Assembly (NCBI RefSeq): GCF_000024985.1
Contig: NC_013523.1
Coordinates: 2,108,001-2,172,000 of the forward strand
Origin: Sphaerobacter thermophilus DSM 20745
GTDB taxonomy: Bacteria > Chloroflexota > Chloroflexia > Thermomicrobiales > Thermomicrobiaceae
Direction: 5' to 3'
DNA: 64,000 nt
How positions within the stretch are numbered: position 1 is the first letter of the stretch; each line of letters begins with the position of its first letter. Both the position numbers and the translations under genes were made by a program. The notes under the pieces are model-generated. The model saw only the letters and a list, made by a program, of their open reading frames with translations. It was not told where the DNA came from and searched no databases. This document shows, piece by piece, positions 25,601 to 34,352 of the stretch.

Positions 25601-26216
25601 TCCCGGCACGTAGCAAGGTTGGCGGGCTGGGCGGTCGCACACGGTGTACTGCGGCTCCTCCGTCTGCATGAAGGCGAGCAACTCCGATAACGAGAAGACG
25701 TAGTCCGAGGCCCGAGCACGGGCATGGCAGGCGTGGCAGAGCGCTTGGTTCAGCCCTTGGGGCCACGATGGAGTGCAGGTCCCCGGGGATGGGCTGTCCG
25801 TGCGCGTCGCGCAGCACGCTGCCGTCGGCGTTGTGCTTGGGCTCGTAGGACTCCATGATGATGAGCGTACCCTCGGGGAGCGTGCGCGCCACCGTCGCGT
25901 AGCGGAAGACGCGCGTGCGGTAGTCCGCCGGCACCGCCAGGAGACCCCCGTCAACAGGTGCCAGGAGCAGAGGCGCATGCGGTGAAGCCTAGGGCGAGGT
26001 GGGCGGGGACGGTGCCGGCTCCACGGTGGCGATGGCGGGCCGCTGGCCCCGTGGGATAGCCGTAGGTTCTCCCCGCATCGTGACAGATCGGGTTGGTTCG
26101 GCCGGTGCGTTTTGTTCCGGTGGCGCCTCCAGCCGCGCCGGGTCAGCGTTACGGCACCCCTGCACGACCAGCACCGTCCAGGCCAGCACGAGGAGCCACA
26201 GAATACGCTTACTCAT
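25592..26216 (-). pseudogene. Disrupted cytochrome P460-family lipoprotein gene
   Basis: Reading leftward from ATG 26216: a lipoprotein signal (LLVLAWTVLVVQGC), a Pro-rich linker ending PSPPTSP, then an in-frame TAG at 25991-25989. The same frame continues LLLAPVDGGLLAVPADYRTR and FRYATVARTLPEGTLIIMES, the start of a P460-type domain, with an apparent deletion after FRYATV. After GQPIPGDLHSI the frame is lost; one frame over, LNQALCHACHARARASDYVF gives the C-terminal CxxCH haem motif and its DYVFS follower, ending at TAG 25592-25594. So signal, domain start and haem site are all recognisable but split by a nonsense codon, a frameshift and one or two internal deletions. Intact members are periplasmic mono-haem proteins. 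The first 75 codons could still be translated as a small lipoprotein. Confidence 0.7.
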
Positions 26217-26288
26217 CACAATCAGCTCTTTAGGGAGAATCTCGCGATGTAGGCATGATTGTACCAAACCCGGCGCTGGCTGCGGGTC

Positions 26289-26297
26289 TGCTACAAT
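26289..26297 (+). promoter_or_regulatory. Extended -10 promoter candidate for the beta-propeller lipoprotein
   Basis: TGCTACAAT has a TGn extension and a -10 TACAAT (26292-26297) one mismatch from consensus, about 58 bases upstream of the GTG at 26355. No good -35 is seen. Confidence 0.45.
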
Positions 26298-26354
26298 GTG
26301 GGCCGACCACCGCGAGCATGCCGGTTCGTCGCCGGCGGGAGGAGTGGGGAACCT

Positions 26355-27578
26355 GTGGCCGTGCCACCGGTTCGGAGTCACGATGCAGCGAAACGGCCGG
26401 CCGCTGTCGTCCTGGCGCTGCTACTGGCGCTGGCGCTGCTCGCGGCCGGGTGCGAGGAGGTCGATCAGGCAGCCGTGCCGGTCGGCCGGCCCGACGACCC
26501 CATCAGCATCGCCTCGCCCTCGGCGAGCACTCCCGCACCGACCGCGCGGATACAGTCGATTCTTCCTCCTGAGGCGCCGCTCTCTGTCCCTCATGCCAGC
26601 CGGGTCTACTTCACCAGCGGTGGCGACCTGTGGCAGATGCCACGGGAAGGCCCGCCCGCGCCGGTCGTCACCGGCCGGGATATCCTCGCGTTCGGCCCCT
26701 CGCCGGACGGGGAGCAGGTGGCCGTCGTCTTCGCGACCCAGCCGGAAATGAACGGCAACAGCACGGTCGGGATCATGGCGGCGGACGGCAGCGTCGTGCT
26801 GGAGTTGCCTGACCCGGCGCCGGCCGAGAGCCAGGCGCCCGTCCGCGCGATCGCCTGGTCCCCGACGGGATCGGCGGTCGCCGTGGCCCGGCAGGACGGG
26901 TCGCTGACGCTGGTGGACATCGGCGGCACGGTGCAGTTTCTGGCTCCGCCCCAGCCGGAGAGCCTGCCCGACGACCTGAGCTGGTCGCCGGACGGTACGA
27001 TGCTGGCCTACCGGGATCCATCGCTCCCGGGACAGGCAAGCAGCCTGTACGTCGTCTCGGCCGCGACCGGAGAGCGCACTCAGTTGGTCGCGGGGGAGAC
27101 GGACGGTGCCGTGCTGGATCTGATCTGGCTGCCCGGCCGGCAGGCGATCGCCTACGTCCGCTCCTCACCCGCGAGCATCGAGGGTGGTGGCGACGTGTTC
27201 GTCGTCCCGGCGTCGGGCGGGCCCAGCCAGTTGCTCGTCTCGGCCGGGCGGTTCGCGCCGGTGGCGGGCGTGGTGAACCTGGCGGCCGCGCCGGACGGTC
27301 GCACCCTGGCGATGTCGGTCTACATCCCCGGTACCGACCACCCGCTCTTCCACGGCTTGTGGCTGCTCGACACGTCCACGATGGACCTCACCCAGGTGCC
27401 GACGGAGCGGGGCGAGGCAGTGACCGACCTCTGGTGGGTCGACCGCCGGCTCGTCTTCCGGGCGGTGGACGAGTCCCGGCTGGTGCATGCCGGGATCTAC
27501 ACCGGCACCGAGCCATTCGCCCTCTACGAGGTCGATCCAGCCACCCTCCAGGTCCGTGAGCGCCACCGCGGACCGTAA
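26355..27578 (+). CDS. Beta-propeller (TolB/WD40-like) lipoprotein
   Basis: A 407-aa exported lipoprotein. After a hydrophobic signal, the lipobox LLAAGC is at about residues 28-33, followed by a disordered linker. The remainder consists of TolB-like repeats built on the pattern SPDG: FGPSPDGEQVAVVFAT, AWSPTGSAVAVARQDG, SWSPDGTMLAYRDPSL and AAPDGRTLAMSVYIPG. Such propellers are usually scaffolds rather than enzymes. GTG 26355 follows GGGAGGAG (26336-26343) by about 11 bases; a further GTG at 26361 is possible. It diverges from the P460 relic. No partner gene shows its job. Confidence 0.85.
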   Translation: MAVPPVRSHDAAKRPAAVVLALLLALALLAAGCEEVDQAAVPVGRPDDPISIASPSASTPAPTARIQSILPPEAPLSVPHASRVYFTSGGDLWQMPREGPPAPVVTGRDILAFGPSPDGEQVAVVFATQPEMNGNSTVGIMAADGSVVLELPDPAPAESQAPVRAIAWSPTGSAVAVARQDGSLTLVDIGGTVQFLAPPQPESLPDDLSWSPDGTMLAYRDPSLPGQASSLYVVSAATGERTQLVAGETDGAVLDLIWLPGRQAIAYVRSSPASIEGGGDVFVVPASGGPSQLLVSAGRFAPVAGVVNLAAAPDGRTLAMSVYIPGTDHPLFHGLWLLDTSTMDLTQVPTERGEAVTDLWWVDRRLVFRAVDESRLVHAGIYTGTEPFALYEVDPATLQVRERHRGP

Positions 27579-27677
27579 AACGCCATCCGTATTTCCATCA
27601 TGCACAGACACCTTGGGCATACCGGCGGCCGGGCTTGTGCGGTGCAGGAATGCGCACGCATGAGGACGGAGGGGTCA

Positions 27678-28232
27678 ATGGACGCTTCGACCGGTCGCAA
27701 CGCCGCCGCCCTGGTGATCGGGACGACCCTGGTGATCGTGGGGATCGTGCTGTTCGTCGCCCGGATCACCGGGGCCGAGGTATTCGGCCTGCTCTGGCCG
27801 CTGTTCGTGATCCTGCCGGGCGTGGTGCTGCTGGCAGTGGCGCTGAGCGGCACTGGAGCGATCGCCGCACTGATCTTCCCGGGGGCGGTTCTCACGACCG
27901 TCGGGTTGGTCTTGCTCTATCAACGCTTGACCGGGCACTGGGAGAGCTGGGCGTATGCCTGGACGCTGGTCGTCCCGACGTCGATCGGGATCGCCATGAT
28001 GATCTATGGCGTCCGCGAGGGAAAGATCCGGACCGGGCGGAGGGGCGTCATGACCGCCGGCATCGGCCTGGTCCTGTTCCTCGTACTGCTGGTCCTCTTC
28101 GAGTTCGTGCTGAACATCTCCGGCCGGTTCAGCGGCGAGGCGACAGGGATCGTCGGAGGGGCGCTCCTCGTCGCCGCCGGGTTGATCGTGCTCGGGTTGA
28201 GCGCGCTCCGGCCGCGGCGACGGGCGCGGTGA
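27678..28232 (+). CDS. Integral membrane protein of unknown function
   Basis: A 184-aa protein with about six hydrophobic segments separated by very short loops, for example ALVIGTTLVIVGIVLFVARI, LLWPLFVILPGVVLLAVALS and GIGLVLFLVLLVLFEFVLNI. It resembles the membrane modules found in LiaF/LiaI-type proteins, but no conserved soluble domain follows, so I leave it unnamed. ATG 27678 has GGAGGGG just upstream. It ends eight bases before the convergent dnaX. Confidence 0.8.
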   Translation: MDASTGRNAAALVIGTTLVIVGIVLFVARITGAEVFGLLWPLFVILPGVVLLAVALSGTGAIAALIFPGAVLTTVGLVLLYQRLTGHWESWAYAWTLVVPTSIGIAMMIYGVREGKIRTGRRGVMTAGIGLVLFLVLLVLFEFVLNISGRFSGEATGIVGGALLVAAGLIVLGLSALRPRRRAR

Positions 28233-28239
28233 ACCGCGG

Positions 28240-30009
28240 CTACTCCGGCTCGATCTCCTCGGCGTTGAAGATGCTTCGTGCCGCGCGCAGCCGGCGCTCG
28301 TCGTCCTGATCCGCTGGAGACTCGGCTGCGGATGGCGACGCGCCGCCGTTCGCGGGCGGTGGCGTGGGTGTGGGTGTGGCCTCCGTCGGCATCGGGGCCG
28401 CCGGCGCCACGTCGCGGATCTCCTCCGGGGCTAGGCAGACGACGCGGTAGGGTCCACCCATGTACCGGCCGAGCACGTCCTCGACGACGGCGCGGATCCC
28501 GTCGTCGTTCAGTTTGTTACGGTGGAACTCGTAGGGGGAGACCAGGACGACCTCCTCCCCCCGCACGTCCAGCGGGTCCACCGAGCTGAGGAGGGCAGCG
28601 ACGCGGGAGTTGGCCATCTTCACGTCGCGCCGGATCTGCCCCCAGCTCGCGACCAGCCGTTCCAGCGCGGAGCCGGCTGCGGGGCGTGGCGTCGCGGCCG
28701 GCGTCGGGGCAGGCCGCGGGGAATCGACCGGGCGCACCGTGCGGAGCACGGGTGACGGCTCCCGCACCGGGGGTTGCCGTCGCGCGGGTTCCGGTCGCGG
28801 CGACGGCGCAACCGCACGCGCCGGCTCGGCCGGCCGGATCGGCGGGGGCTGCGGCGATTCCGCGGGCGGAGCCGCGGCCGGCGTGGCGCCGACGATCGAC
28901 TCCACCAGAGCGATCTCCAAGGGCAACTGCGCGTAGGAGCCCTTGTTCAGCGCCCCCTCGATCGAGCTGAAGGTTCGCACCAGCGCGGCCAGCTCCGCCA
29001 CGGTGAACTGCTCCGCCTGGGCGCGAGCGTCGTCCCCGGCCTCGTCGCTGGTGCCACCGGCGCGGATCAGGAGCAGCGTGCGGAGGTAGGCCACAAGCTG
29101 ACGGTTGAGCTGATGGATATCCTCTCCGCTCTCGGTGGCCTCGGCGATGACGCGTAGCCCGGCGCCAGCGTCCTTCTTTGCCAGCGCGTCCACGAGCGCC
29201 ACCAGGCGATCGCTTCGGCTCATGCCGGTGACGCGCCGCACGGCGTCCGCGGTGATCACCAGCTTGCCGTCGACCGTCTCCCCGAAGAGGGCGAGCTGCT
29301 CCAGCAGGCCAAGCGCGTCCCGCATACTGCCGGTGGCCTGACGCGCGATCAGCCGCAGCGCCTCGTCCTCGGCTTCCATACCCTCGCGCTCGCAGACCGC
29401 GCGCAGGTGCTCCACGACATCGCTGAGCGCGAAGCGGCGGAAGTCGAAGCGCTGGCAACGTGAGGCGATGGTGTCCGGCAACTTGTCCGGCTCGGTGGTC
29501 GCGAGGACGAACTTGACATGCCCCGGCGGCTCTTCCAGCGTCTTGAGGAAGGCGTTGAAGGCATCACGGGTGAGCTGGTGCGCCTCGTCGATGATGTAGA
29601 ACTTGACCCGGAGCTGGGTCGGGGCGTACTTGACCTTCTCGCGCAGGTCGCGGATATCGTCGACCCCGCGGTTCGATGCCGCGTCGATCTCGATGATGTC
29701 GACTGCCGTCCCGGCGTTGATGGCCTCGCAGGCCTCGCAGGCATTGCAGGGGCGCGCCTCGGGGTCAGGAGCCAGGCAATTGACCGCCTTCGCCAGCAGC
29801 CGGGCGGTGCTGGTCTTCCCCGTGCCGCGCGGTCCACAGAAGAGGTACGCATGGGCGACCCGGTCGAGCACGATGGCGTTGCGCAGCGTCCGGGCGATGT
29901 GCTCCTGACCCACGAACTCGCCCGGCGCGAACGATCGCGGGCGATACTTCCGGTACAATGACTGCGACTGCGCCGCCGTCTCGGCGCGACCGCTCGGCTC
30001 CTGGGGCAT
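28240..30009 (-). CDS. dnaX: DNA polymerase III subunit gamma/tau
   Basis: The clamp-loader ATPase of the replicative polymerase. In 589 aa: Walker A GPRGTGKT (59-66), a zinc module (Cys78, Cys88, Cys91, Cys94), Walker B/DEAH (141-144), the sensor-1 region FVLATTEPDKLPDTI, followed by the collar domain and a Pro/Ala-rich linker at about 375-440. The C-terminal domain (about 445-530) corresponds to tau domain V. A TATAAT -10 lies about 50 bases upstream. I see no obvious A-tract slippage site for a separate gamma product. Confidence 0.96.
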   Translation of the reverse strand: MPQEPSGRAETAAQSQSLYRKYRPRSFAPGEFVGQEHIARTLRNAIVLDRVAHAYLFCGPRGTGKTSTARLLAKAVNCLAPDPEARPCNACEACEAINAGTAVDIIEIDAASNRGVDDIRDLREKVKYAPTQLRVKFYIIDEAHQLTRDAFNAFLKTLEEPPGHVKFVLATTEPDKLPDTIASRCQRFDFRRFALSDVVEHLRAVCEREGMEAEDEALRLIARQATGSMRDALGLLEQLALFGETVDGKLVITADAVRRVTGMSRSDRLVALVDALAKKDAGAGLRVIAEATESGEDIHQLNRQLVAYLRTLLLIRAGGTSDEAGDDARAQAEQFTVAELAALVRTFSSIEGALNKGSYAQLPLEIALVESIVGATPAAAPPAESPQPPPIRPAEPARAVAPSPRPEPARRQPPVREPSPVLRTVRPVDSPRPAPTPAATPRPAAGSALERLVASWGQIRRDVKMANSRVAALLSSVDPLDVRGEEVVLVSPYEFHRNKLNDDGIRAVVEDVLGRYMGGPYRVVCLAPEEIRDVAPAAPMPTEATPTPTPPPANGGASPSAAESPADQDDERRLRAARSIFNAEEIEPE

Positions 30010-30059
30010 CCATTGATCCTTACGAGCTGGCTCCTGCGCGGCGTCAAGTGTCCGTACGC

Positions 30060-30065
30060 ATTATA
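30060..30065 (-). promoter_or_regulatory. Consensus -10 upstream of dnaX
   Basis: The minus strand reads TATAAT at 30065-30060, a perfect -10, giving a start near 30053 and a leader of about 45 nt. The -35 region is GC-rich and poor. Confidence 0.5.
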
Positions 30066-30098
30066 CCCCGCCGGGCGAGCCGGGTGAAAGACACGGGC

Positions 30099-30956
30099 AT
30101 GGCCGGCACCCTGTACCTCGTCGCGACCCCGATCGGCAACCTGGAAGACATCACGCTCCGTGCCCTGCGCATCCTGCGCGAGGTGTCCCTGATTGCCGCC
30201 GAGGACACGCGCCACTCCGGCCGCCTGCTCAAGCACTTCGGCATCGAGACACCAATGGTGAGCTACCACGGCCACAGCGGGCCCGGGCGGATCGACGAGA
30301 TCCTGGCGGCGCTGGAGACCGGCGACGTGGCCGTCATCTCCGATGCCGGGATGCCGGGCATCTCCGACCCGGGCTTCGAGCTGGTGCGCGCCGCGGCGGA
30401 ACGCGGGATCCGCGTCGAGCCGATTCCGGGTCCATCGGCCGTCATCGCCGCCGTCGCGGCCTCCGGCCTGGTGCCTGGTGGGTTCCTCTTCCTCGGCTTC
30501 CCACCGCGCCGTCCGTCGGAACGTCGGAAGCTCTTCGCGTCGCTGGCCGACCTCCCGTTCCCGCTCGTCCTCTACGAGGCACCGCACCGCCTGCGCGCGA
30601 CGCTTGCAGACCTCGAGTCGGTCCTGGGCGATCGGCCGGTCACTCTGTGCCGCGAGCTCACCAAGGTGCACGAGGAGATCATCCGCACGACCATGGCCGC
30701 CGCGCACGCGGCCTTGGAGGAGCGCCCCCCGCGCGGTGAATACGTCGTGGTCGTCGGAGCACCCGAGCCGCGCACCCGGACCGATCCGGAACAGGCCGCG
30801 GACCTGCTGCGAGACCGGCTCGCAGCGGGCGAGTCACCCAGCGCCGCCGCCCGCGCCGTCGCCCGCGCAACTGGCCTTCCCCGCAGCGACCTCTACCGCC
30901 AGGCCCTGGCGCTGCGGGAGAGGGAGGTGAGCGACAAGCCGCGGTCGAAGGATTAG
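30099..30956 (+). CDS. rsmI: 16S rRNA (cytidine(1402)-2'-O)-methyltransferase RsmI
   Basis: RsmI methylates the ribose of C1402 in 16S rRNA with S-adenosylmethionine. The 285-aa product has the family signatures LYLVATPIGNLEDITLRAL (residues 4-22), EDTRHSGRLLKHFGI, VISDAGMPGISDPG (the SAM-site block), PGPSAVIAAVAASGL, and FLGFPPRR. The C-terminal segment SPSAAARAVARATGLPRSDL is the typical HTH-like tail. ATG 30099 matches the family start; a GTG at 30084 is also in frame and the ribosome site is weak for both. Divergent from dnaX. Confidence 0.94.
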   Translation: MAGTLYLVATPIGNLEDITLRALRILREVSLIAAEDTRHSGRLLKHFGIETPMVSYHGHSGPGRIDEILAALETGDVAVISDAGMPGISDPGFELVRAAAERGIRVEPIPGPSAVIAAVAASGLVPGGFLFLGFPPRRPSERRKLFASLADLPFPLVLYEAPHRLRATLADLESVLGDRPVTLCRELTKVHEEIIRTTMAAAHAALEERPPRGEYVVVVGAPEPRTRTDPEQAADLLRDRLAAGESPSAAARAVARATGLPRSDLYRQALALREREVSDKPRSKD

Positions 30957-31066
30957 GGGAGGGGTAGCGAGCGGCGTCTGGCGAAGAAGATGCATCCCCG
31001 AGGTTTGTCCTGGCCCGACGTTCTTGCGTTTGGGCGGATACGATAGGGATACCATTGCCGGAATGG

Positions 31067-31445
31067 GTCGGGGGTAAACCCCCGGGCGCACAATGGAAAG
31101 CCGGCTAAAGCCGGCTGAGGTCACACAGCGTTAGCTACCGAATGGTGTGGAACCGGCCGAGGTCAGGGCCCGGGGCTAGCGCCGCCGGGCTGAATAGGGA
31201 AAGCCCACTGAAGGGGCTGTCCTGTCCCATACCTGGGCTCACGCGATCCAACCTTCCACCGGGCCCAGCGTCCCCAGCCCCTTTAGTGGGCTTCGCCTTC
31301 TCAGCCCGGGGGTTTACCCCCGGGCACGCGCCGACCGGCCCACACCATGTCACCTGGGTCATCACCCGGGTCTGAACCGCAATGTGTCCCAGCCGGCTTC
31401 AGCCGGCTTCTTCTGTGAGCCCGGTGGCTTCAGCCCCTGGGCCCT
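31067..31445. repeat. Modular hairpin repeat cluster 3, including a long inverted pair
   Basis: A module at 31067-31117 carries CGGGGGTAAACCCCCGGGC then AAAGCCGGCTAAAGCCGGCT. Two facing modules at 31166-31221 and 31273-31326 form an inverted pair of about 55-base arms around a 50-base spacer (AAGCCCACTGAAGGGGCT facing AGCCCCTTTAGTGGGCTT). A fourth, degenerate module lies at 31388-31445. Apart from these and the RNA unit next to them, 30957-31945 holds no gene. Confidence 0.8.
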
Positions 31446-31565
31446 TTCCACCGCACGAAGACCCAGCAGCACACGCCCCCGCACGCATGAACCCGCGGCC
31501 GCGCACCCACGGTCAAACAGCCACCACGGTGATCAATCAGTGTCCCTGAGACACAAAAAGAGGGC

Positions 31566-31790
31566 ACAAAAACGCGATCCCGACGAGCCTCGTGGTTTCC
31601 GACGCCATCCTGTCGGTCTCTCCCACACCAGGTTTCCTCATCGGATTCCCGTATGGCCTGTACCGACGACCGCACCATCGTTGCCTCTGATGCGATCGAC
31701 CTCCCCGGTTTCCCGGTTTGGTCTGGATCTTCCAAATCGGTTGGCCGATCTGGAAGTGCGCCGGCCCTTCGAACAACTCCTCGGGACCGC
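31566..31790 (-). ncRNA. Candidate structured small RNA, copy A
   Basis: This unit is read leftward from a strong promoter (31797-31825). The predicted 5' end begins within two bases of GGTCCCGAGGAG (31788-31777), which can pair, with one mismatch and one GU, with CTCGTCGGGATC (31587-31576) at the 3' end. Five U follow at 31572-31568. Inside are a hairpin CCAGATCGG/CCGATTTGG and a 26-nt nested hairpin at 31723-31698 (outer GACC/GGUC, inner CCGG-GAAA-CCGG). The copy at 39962-40189 shares the promoter layout, closing helix, nested hairpin (23 of 26 bases) and 3' end. No long ORF with a ribosome site is conserved between the copies. I cannot match it to 6S, tmRNA, SRP or RNase P RNA. Confidence 0.6.
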
Positions 31791-31796
31791 ATAGTC

Positions 31797-31825
31797 AGAG
31801 TAGCACTCCGGTGCCGGCCTGTCAA
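31797..31825 (-). promoter_or_regulatory. Promoter of small RNA copy A
   Basis: The minus strand carries a perfect -35 TTGACA (31825-31820), a 17-base spacer and a -10 TACTCT (31802-31797). It points away from the E2 gene and into the candidate RNA. Confidence 0.65.
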
Positions 31826-31945
31826 CCCCCTCAGGCCACGAATTGCTACGTTCGGATTTGGGCGGTGCGTGCCCGCTGAAATGCGCGACCGGGGCGGGTT
31901 TTCCCGCCCCGGTCGTATCCAGTCGTCTGAGATGACCCCGCGACG

Positions 31946-33277
31946 CTAGCTGATGGCCAGCAGCATCGGCTTCTCAAGGTAGCGCTTGACCTCCGCCAGG
32001 AACCGCGCCGCCTCGGCACCGTCGGTGACCCGGTGGTCGGCCGAGATCGTGATGCGCATCAGGTCGACCGGCACGAACACGCCGTCCTGATAGACCGGCT
32101 CCTTGCGGATGCTGCCGACGGCCAGGATCCCCGCCTGCGGCGGGTTGATGACAGCGATGAAGCTCTCGACATCGTACATGCCGAGGTTGCTGATGGTGAA
32201 CGTGCCGCCCTGGTACTCCTCGGGGCGCAGCCCGCCCTCGCGGGCGCGCTGGATCAGGTCCTTAGTGATCGTCGCGATCTCGCCCAGCGACTTGCGGTCG
32301 GTGTCGGGGATGAACGGGGTGATGAGCCCGCCCTCCACCGCGACGGCGATGGCGATGTCGATCCGCTCGTAGACGCGCACCTGGTCGCCCGCGAAGCTGG
32401 CGTTGAGCATCGGGAACTTGCGCAACGCCAGCGCCGTGGCCCGGACGATCAAGTCGTTGACCGAGACCTTCTGCTCCGCCTCGACCTGCTCGTTGATCTG
32501 CTCGCGCAGGGCGAGCGCGGCGCCCATGTCCACCGTGGTGGTGACGTAGAAGTGGGGCGCCTGGAAGCTCTCGGTCATACGCCGGGCAATGGTCTGGCGC
32601 ATGCGCGAGAGGTCGCGCAGCTCGCTCGGCGGCGCGCCTGGGGGCGCGGCCACTGCTGCGGGCGCTGCGACCGGCGCGGCCGGAGCAGCCGGGGCAGCGG
32701 CGGGTTCGGCCGGGGCCGCCGGCTCGGGCGCAGCCGCGGGAGCGGCCGGGCGGCCGATCAGCGGCATGATGTCTTCCTTGACGATCCGTCCGCCGGGTCC
32801 GGAGCCTGCCACGGTACTCAGGTCGATGCCGTGCTCGGCGGCCAGACGGCGGACCAGCGGCGAGGCACGCACGCGCTCGCCCGGCGCCCGCTCGACCACC
32901 TGAGCCACCGGCTGGGGCTGGGACTCCGGCTGTGGCGCCTCGCGGACACCGTCAGTCGGGCTGGGGGCGGCGGGGGTGCCGGCTTCGGGCACCGTCGCCT
33001 CGGTCTGCGCAGGGGTCTCCGGCACGTCGATCGGCTCGTCCGGGTCGCCGACAATGGCGATCGCCTGGCCGACCGGGACGGTCGCGCCCTCGCTGACGAG
33101 GTGCTTGCGCACGACGCCGGACTCGAACGACTCGATCTCCAGGTTGACCTTGTCCGTCTCGATCTCGGCGATCGGCTCGCCACGCTCGACCCGTTCGCCC
33201 TCCTGCTTCAGCCAGCGCAGGAGCGTCCCTGCATCCATGTCGTAGCCCATCTGGGGCATCACGACGGTCTTGGCCAT
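31946..33277 (-). CDS. 2-oxoacid dehydrogenase E2, dihydrolipoamide acyltransferase
   Basis: The core acyltransferase of a pyruvate or branched-chain 2-oxoacid dehydrogenase complex. In 443 aa: a lipoyl domain with the lipoylated Lys43 in ETDKVNLEIES, a Pro/Glu-rich linker, a peripheral-subunit-binding domain (about 136-170, VRRLAAEHGIDLSTVAGSG), an Ala/Pro-rich linker, and the catalytic domain ending SADHRVTDGAEAARFL with His415 and Asp419. Single lipoyl domain. Third gene of the operon after E1 alpha and E1 beta, 39 bases downstream of the latter. Whether the substrate is pyruvate or a branched-chain oxoacid cannot be decided here. Confidence 0.93.
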   Translation of the reverse strand: MAKTVVMPQMGYDMDAGTLLRWLKQEGERVERGEPIAEIETDKVNLEIESFESGVVRKHLVSEGATVPVGQAIAIVGDPDEPIDVPETPAQTEATVPEAGTPAAPSPTDGVREAPQPESQPQPVAQVVERAPGERVRASPLVRRLAAEHGIDLSTVAGSGPGGRIVKEDIMPLIGRPAAPAAAPEPAAPAEPAAAPAAPAAPVAAPAAVAAPPGAPPSELRDLSRMRQTIARRMTESFQAPHFYVTTTVDMGAALALREQINEQVEAEQKVSVNDLIVRATALALRKFPMLNASFAGDQVRVYERIDIAIAVAVEGGLITPFIPDTDRKSLGEIATITKDLIQRAREGGLRPEEYQGGTFTISNLGMYDVESFIAVINPPQAGILAVGSIRKEPVYQDGVFVPVDLMRITISADHRVTDGAEAARFLAEVKRYLEKPMLLAIS

Positions 33278-33316
33278 CCGTTGCTCCTCTGCTCGATGCT
33301 GTGCTGATCCGGCGCG

Positions 33317-34312
33317 TCAGCGGGCTGCCGCGAGATCCTGGTACAACACCTCACGGACCGCCGCCACCACCTCGTCCTTGCCGGGAATGACCAGCCGTTC
33401 GAGGTTCTTGGCGTACGGCATCGGCACCTCGACGCTTCCAACCCGCGCGATCGGGGCGTCCAGATAGTCGAACGCGTGCTCTTGGACCGCCGCCGCGATC
33501 TCCGCGCCCATGCCCAGAGTCCGCCAGCTCTCCTCGACGATGACCAACCGGTTGGTCTTCTGCACCGAGCGGACGACGGTGTCGATGTCGAGCGGGCGCA
33601 GCACCCGCATGTCGATCACCTCGGCCTCGATCCCCTCGCGCGCCAGCTCCTCCGCGGCTCCCATCGCCAGGTAGTAGCCGCGCGACCAGGAGACGATGGT
33701 GACGTCGCTTCCCTCGCGGCGAACCTCCGCGCCTTCCAGCGGCAGCAGGTACTCGCCCTCCGGCACCTCGCCCCGGTTGCGGTAGATCAGCGAGTGCTCA
33801 ATGAACATCACCGGGTCGTCGCTGCGGATGGCCGACTTCAGGAGCCCCTTGGCGTCCTTCGGCGTCGCCGGCATCACCACCCGCAGCCCGGGCACGTGCG
33901 CGTACCACGCCTCGAAGGTCTGTGAGTGGGTCGCGCCCAACTGGCCCCAGCCAGAAGCGGTCCGGATCACGATCGGCACCGAGAACTGGCCGTTGAACAT
34001 GTAGTGGATCTTGGCGGCGTGGTTGACGATCTGGTCCATCGCCAGCAGGCTGAAGTTGATCGTCATCAGCTCGACCACGGGGCGCAGCCCACCCATCGCC
34101 GCCCCGTTGGCCAGCCCCACGATCGCCAGCTCGGAGATCGGGGTATCCCTCACCCGCTTCCTGCCGTACTCCTGCAGGAAGCCGCGGGTGACCACGTAGG
34201 AGCCTTCGTAGGCCCCGATATCCTCGCCCATGAGGAAGACGCGCTCGTCACGGTCCATCTCTTCGCGGAGGGCCTCCCGGAGCGCGTCGCGGTAAGTAAT
34301 CTCTCGCGCCAT
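33317..34312 (-). CDS. 2-oxoacid dehydrogenase E1 component, beta subunit
   Basis: A 331-aa transketolase-type subunit that with E1 alpha forms the heterotetrameric thiamine-diphosphate decarboxylase. Signatures: ITYRDALREALREEMDRDERVFLMGEDIGAYEG at the N-terminus (the Glu contacting the thiazole-pyrimidine ring in GEDIG), DTPISELAIVGLANGAAMGGLRPV, and ASGWGQLGATHSQTFEAWYAHVPGLRVV, then a C-terminal transketolase domain (VTIVSWSRGYYLAMGAAEEL). It starts 40 bases after the E1 alpha stop. Confidence 0.94.
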   Translation of the reverse strand: MAREITYRDALREALREEMDRDERVFLMGEDIGAYEGSYVVTRGFLQEYGRKRVRDTPISELAIVGLANGAAMGGLRPVVELMTINFSLLAMDQIVNHAAKIHYMFNGQFSVPIVIRTASGWGQLGATHSQTFEAWYAHVPGLRVVMPATPKDAKGLLKSAIRSDDPVMFIEHSLIYRNRGEVPEGEYLLPLEGAEVRREGSDVTIVSWSRGYYLAMGAAEELAREGIEAEVIDMRVLRPLDIDTVVRSVQKTNRLVIVEESWRTLGMGAEIAAAVQEHAFDYLDAPIARVGSVEVPMPYAKNLERLVIPGKDEVVAAVREVLYQDLAAAR

Positions 34313-34352
34313 GTCGCCTGTCGTCTCCCCTGCTCCGAGCGATGCGGTCGCT

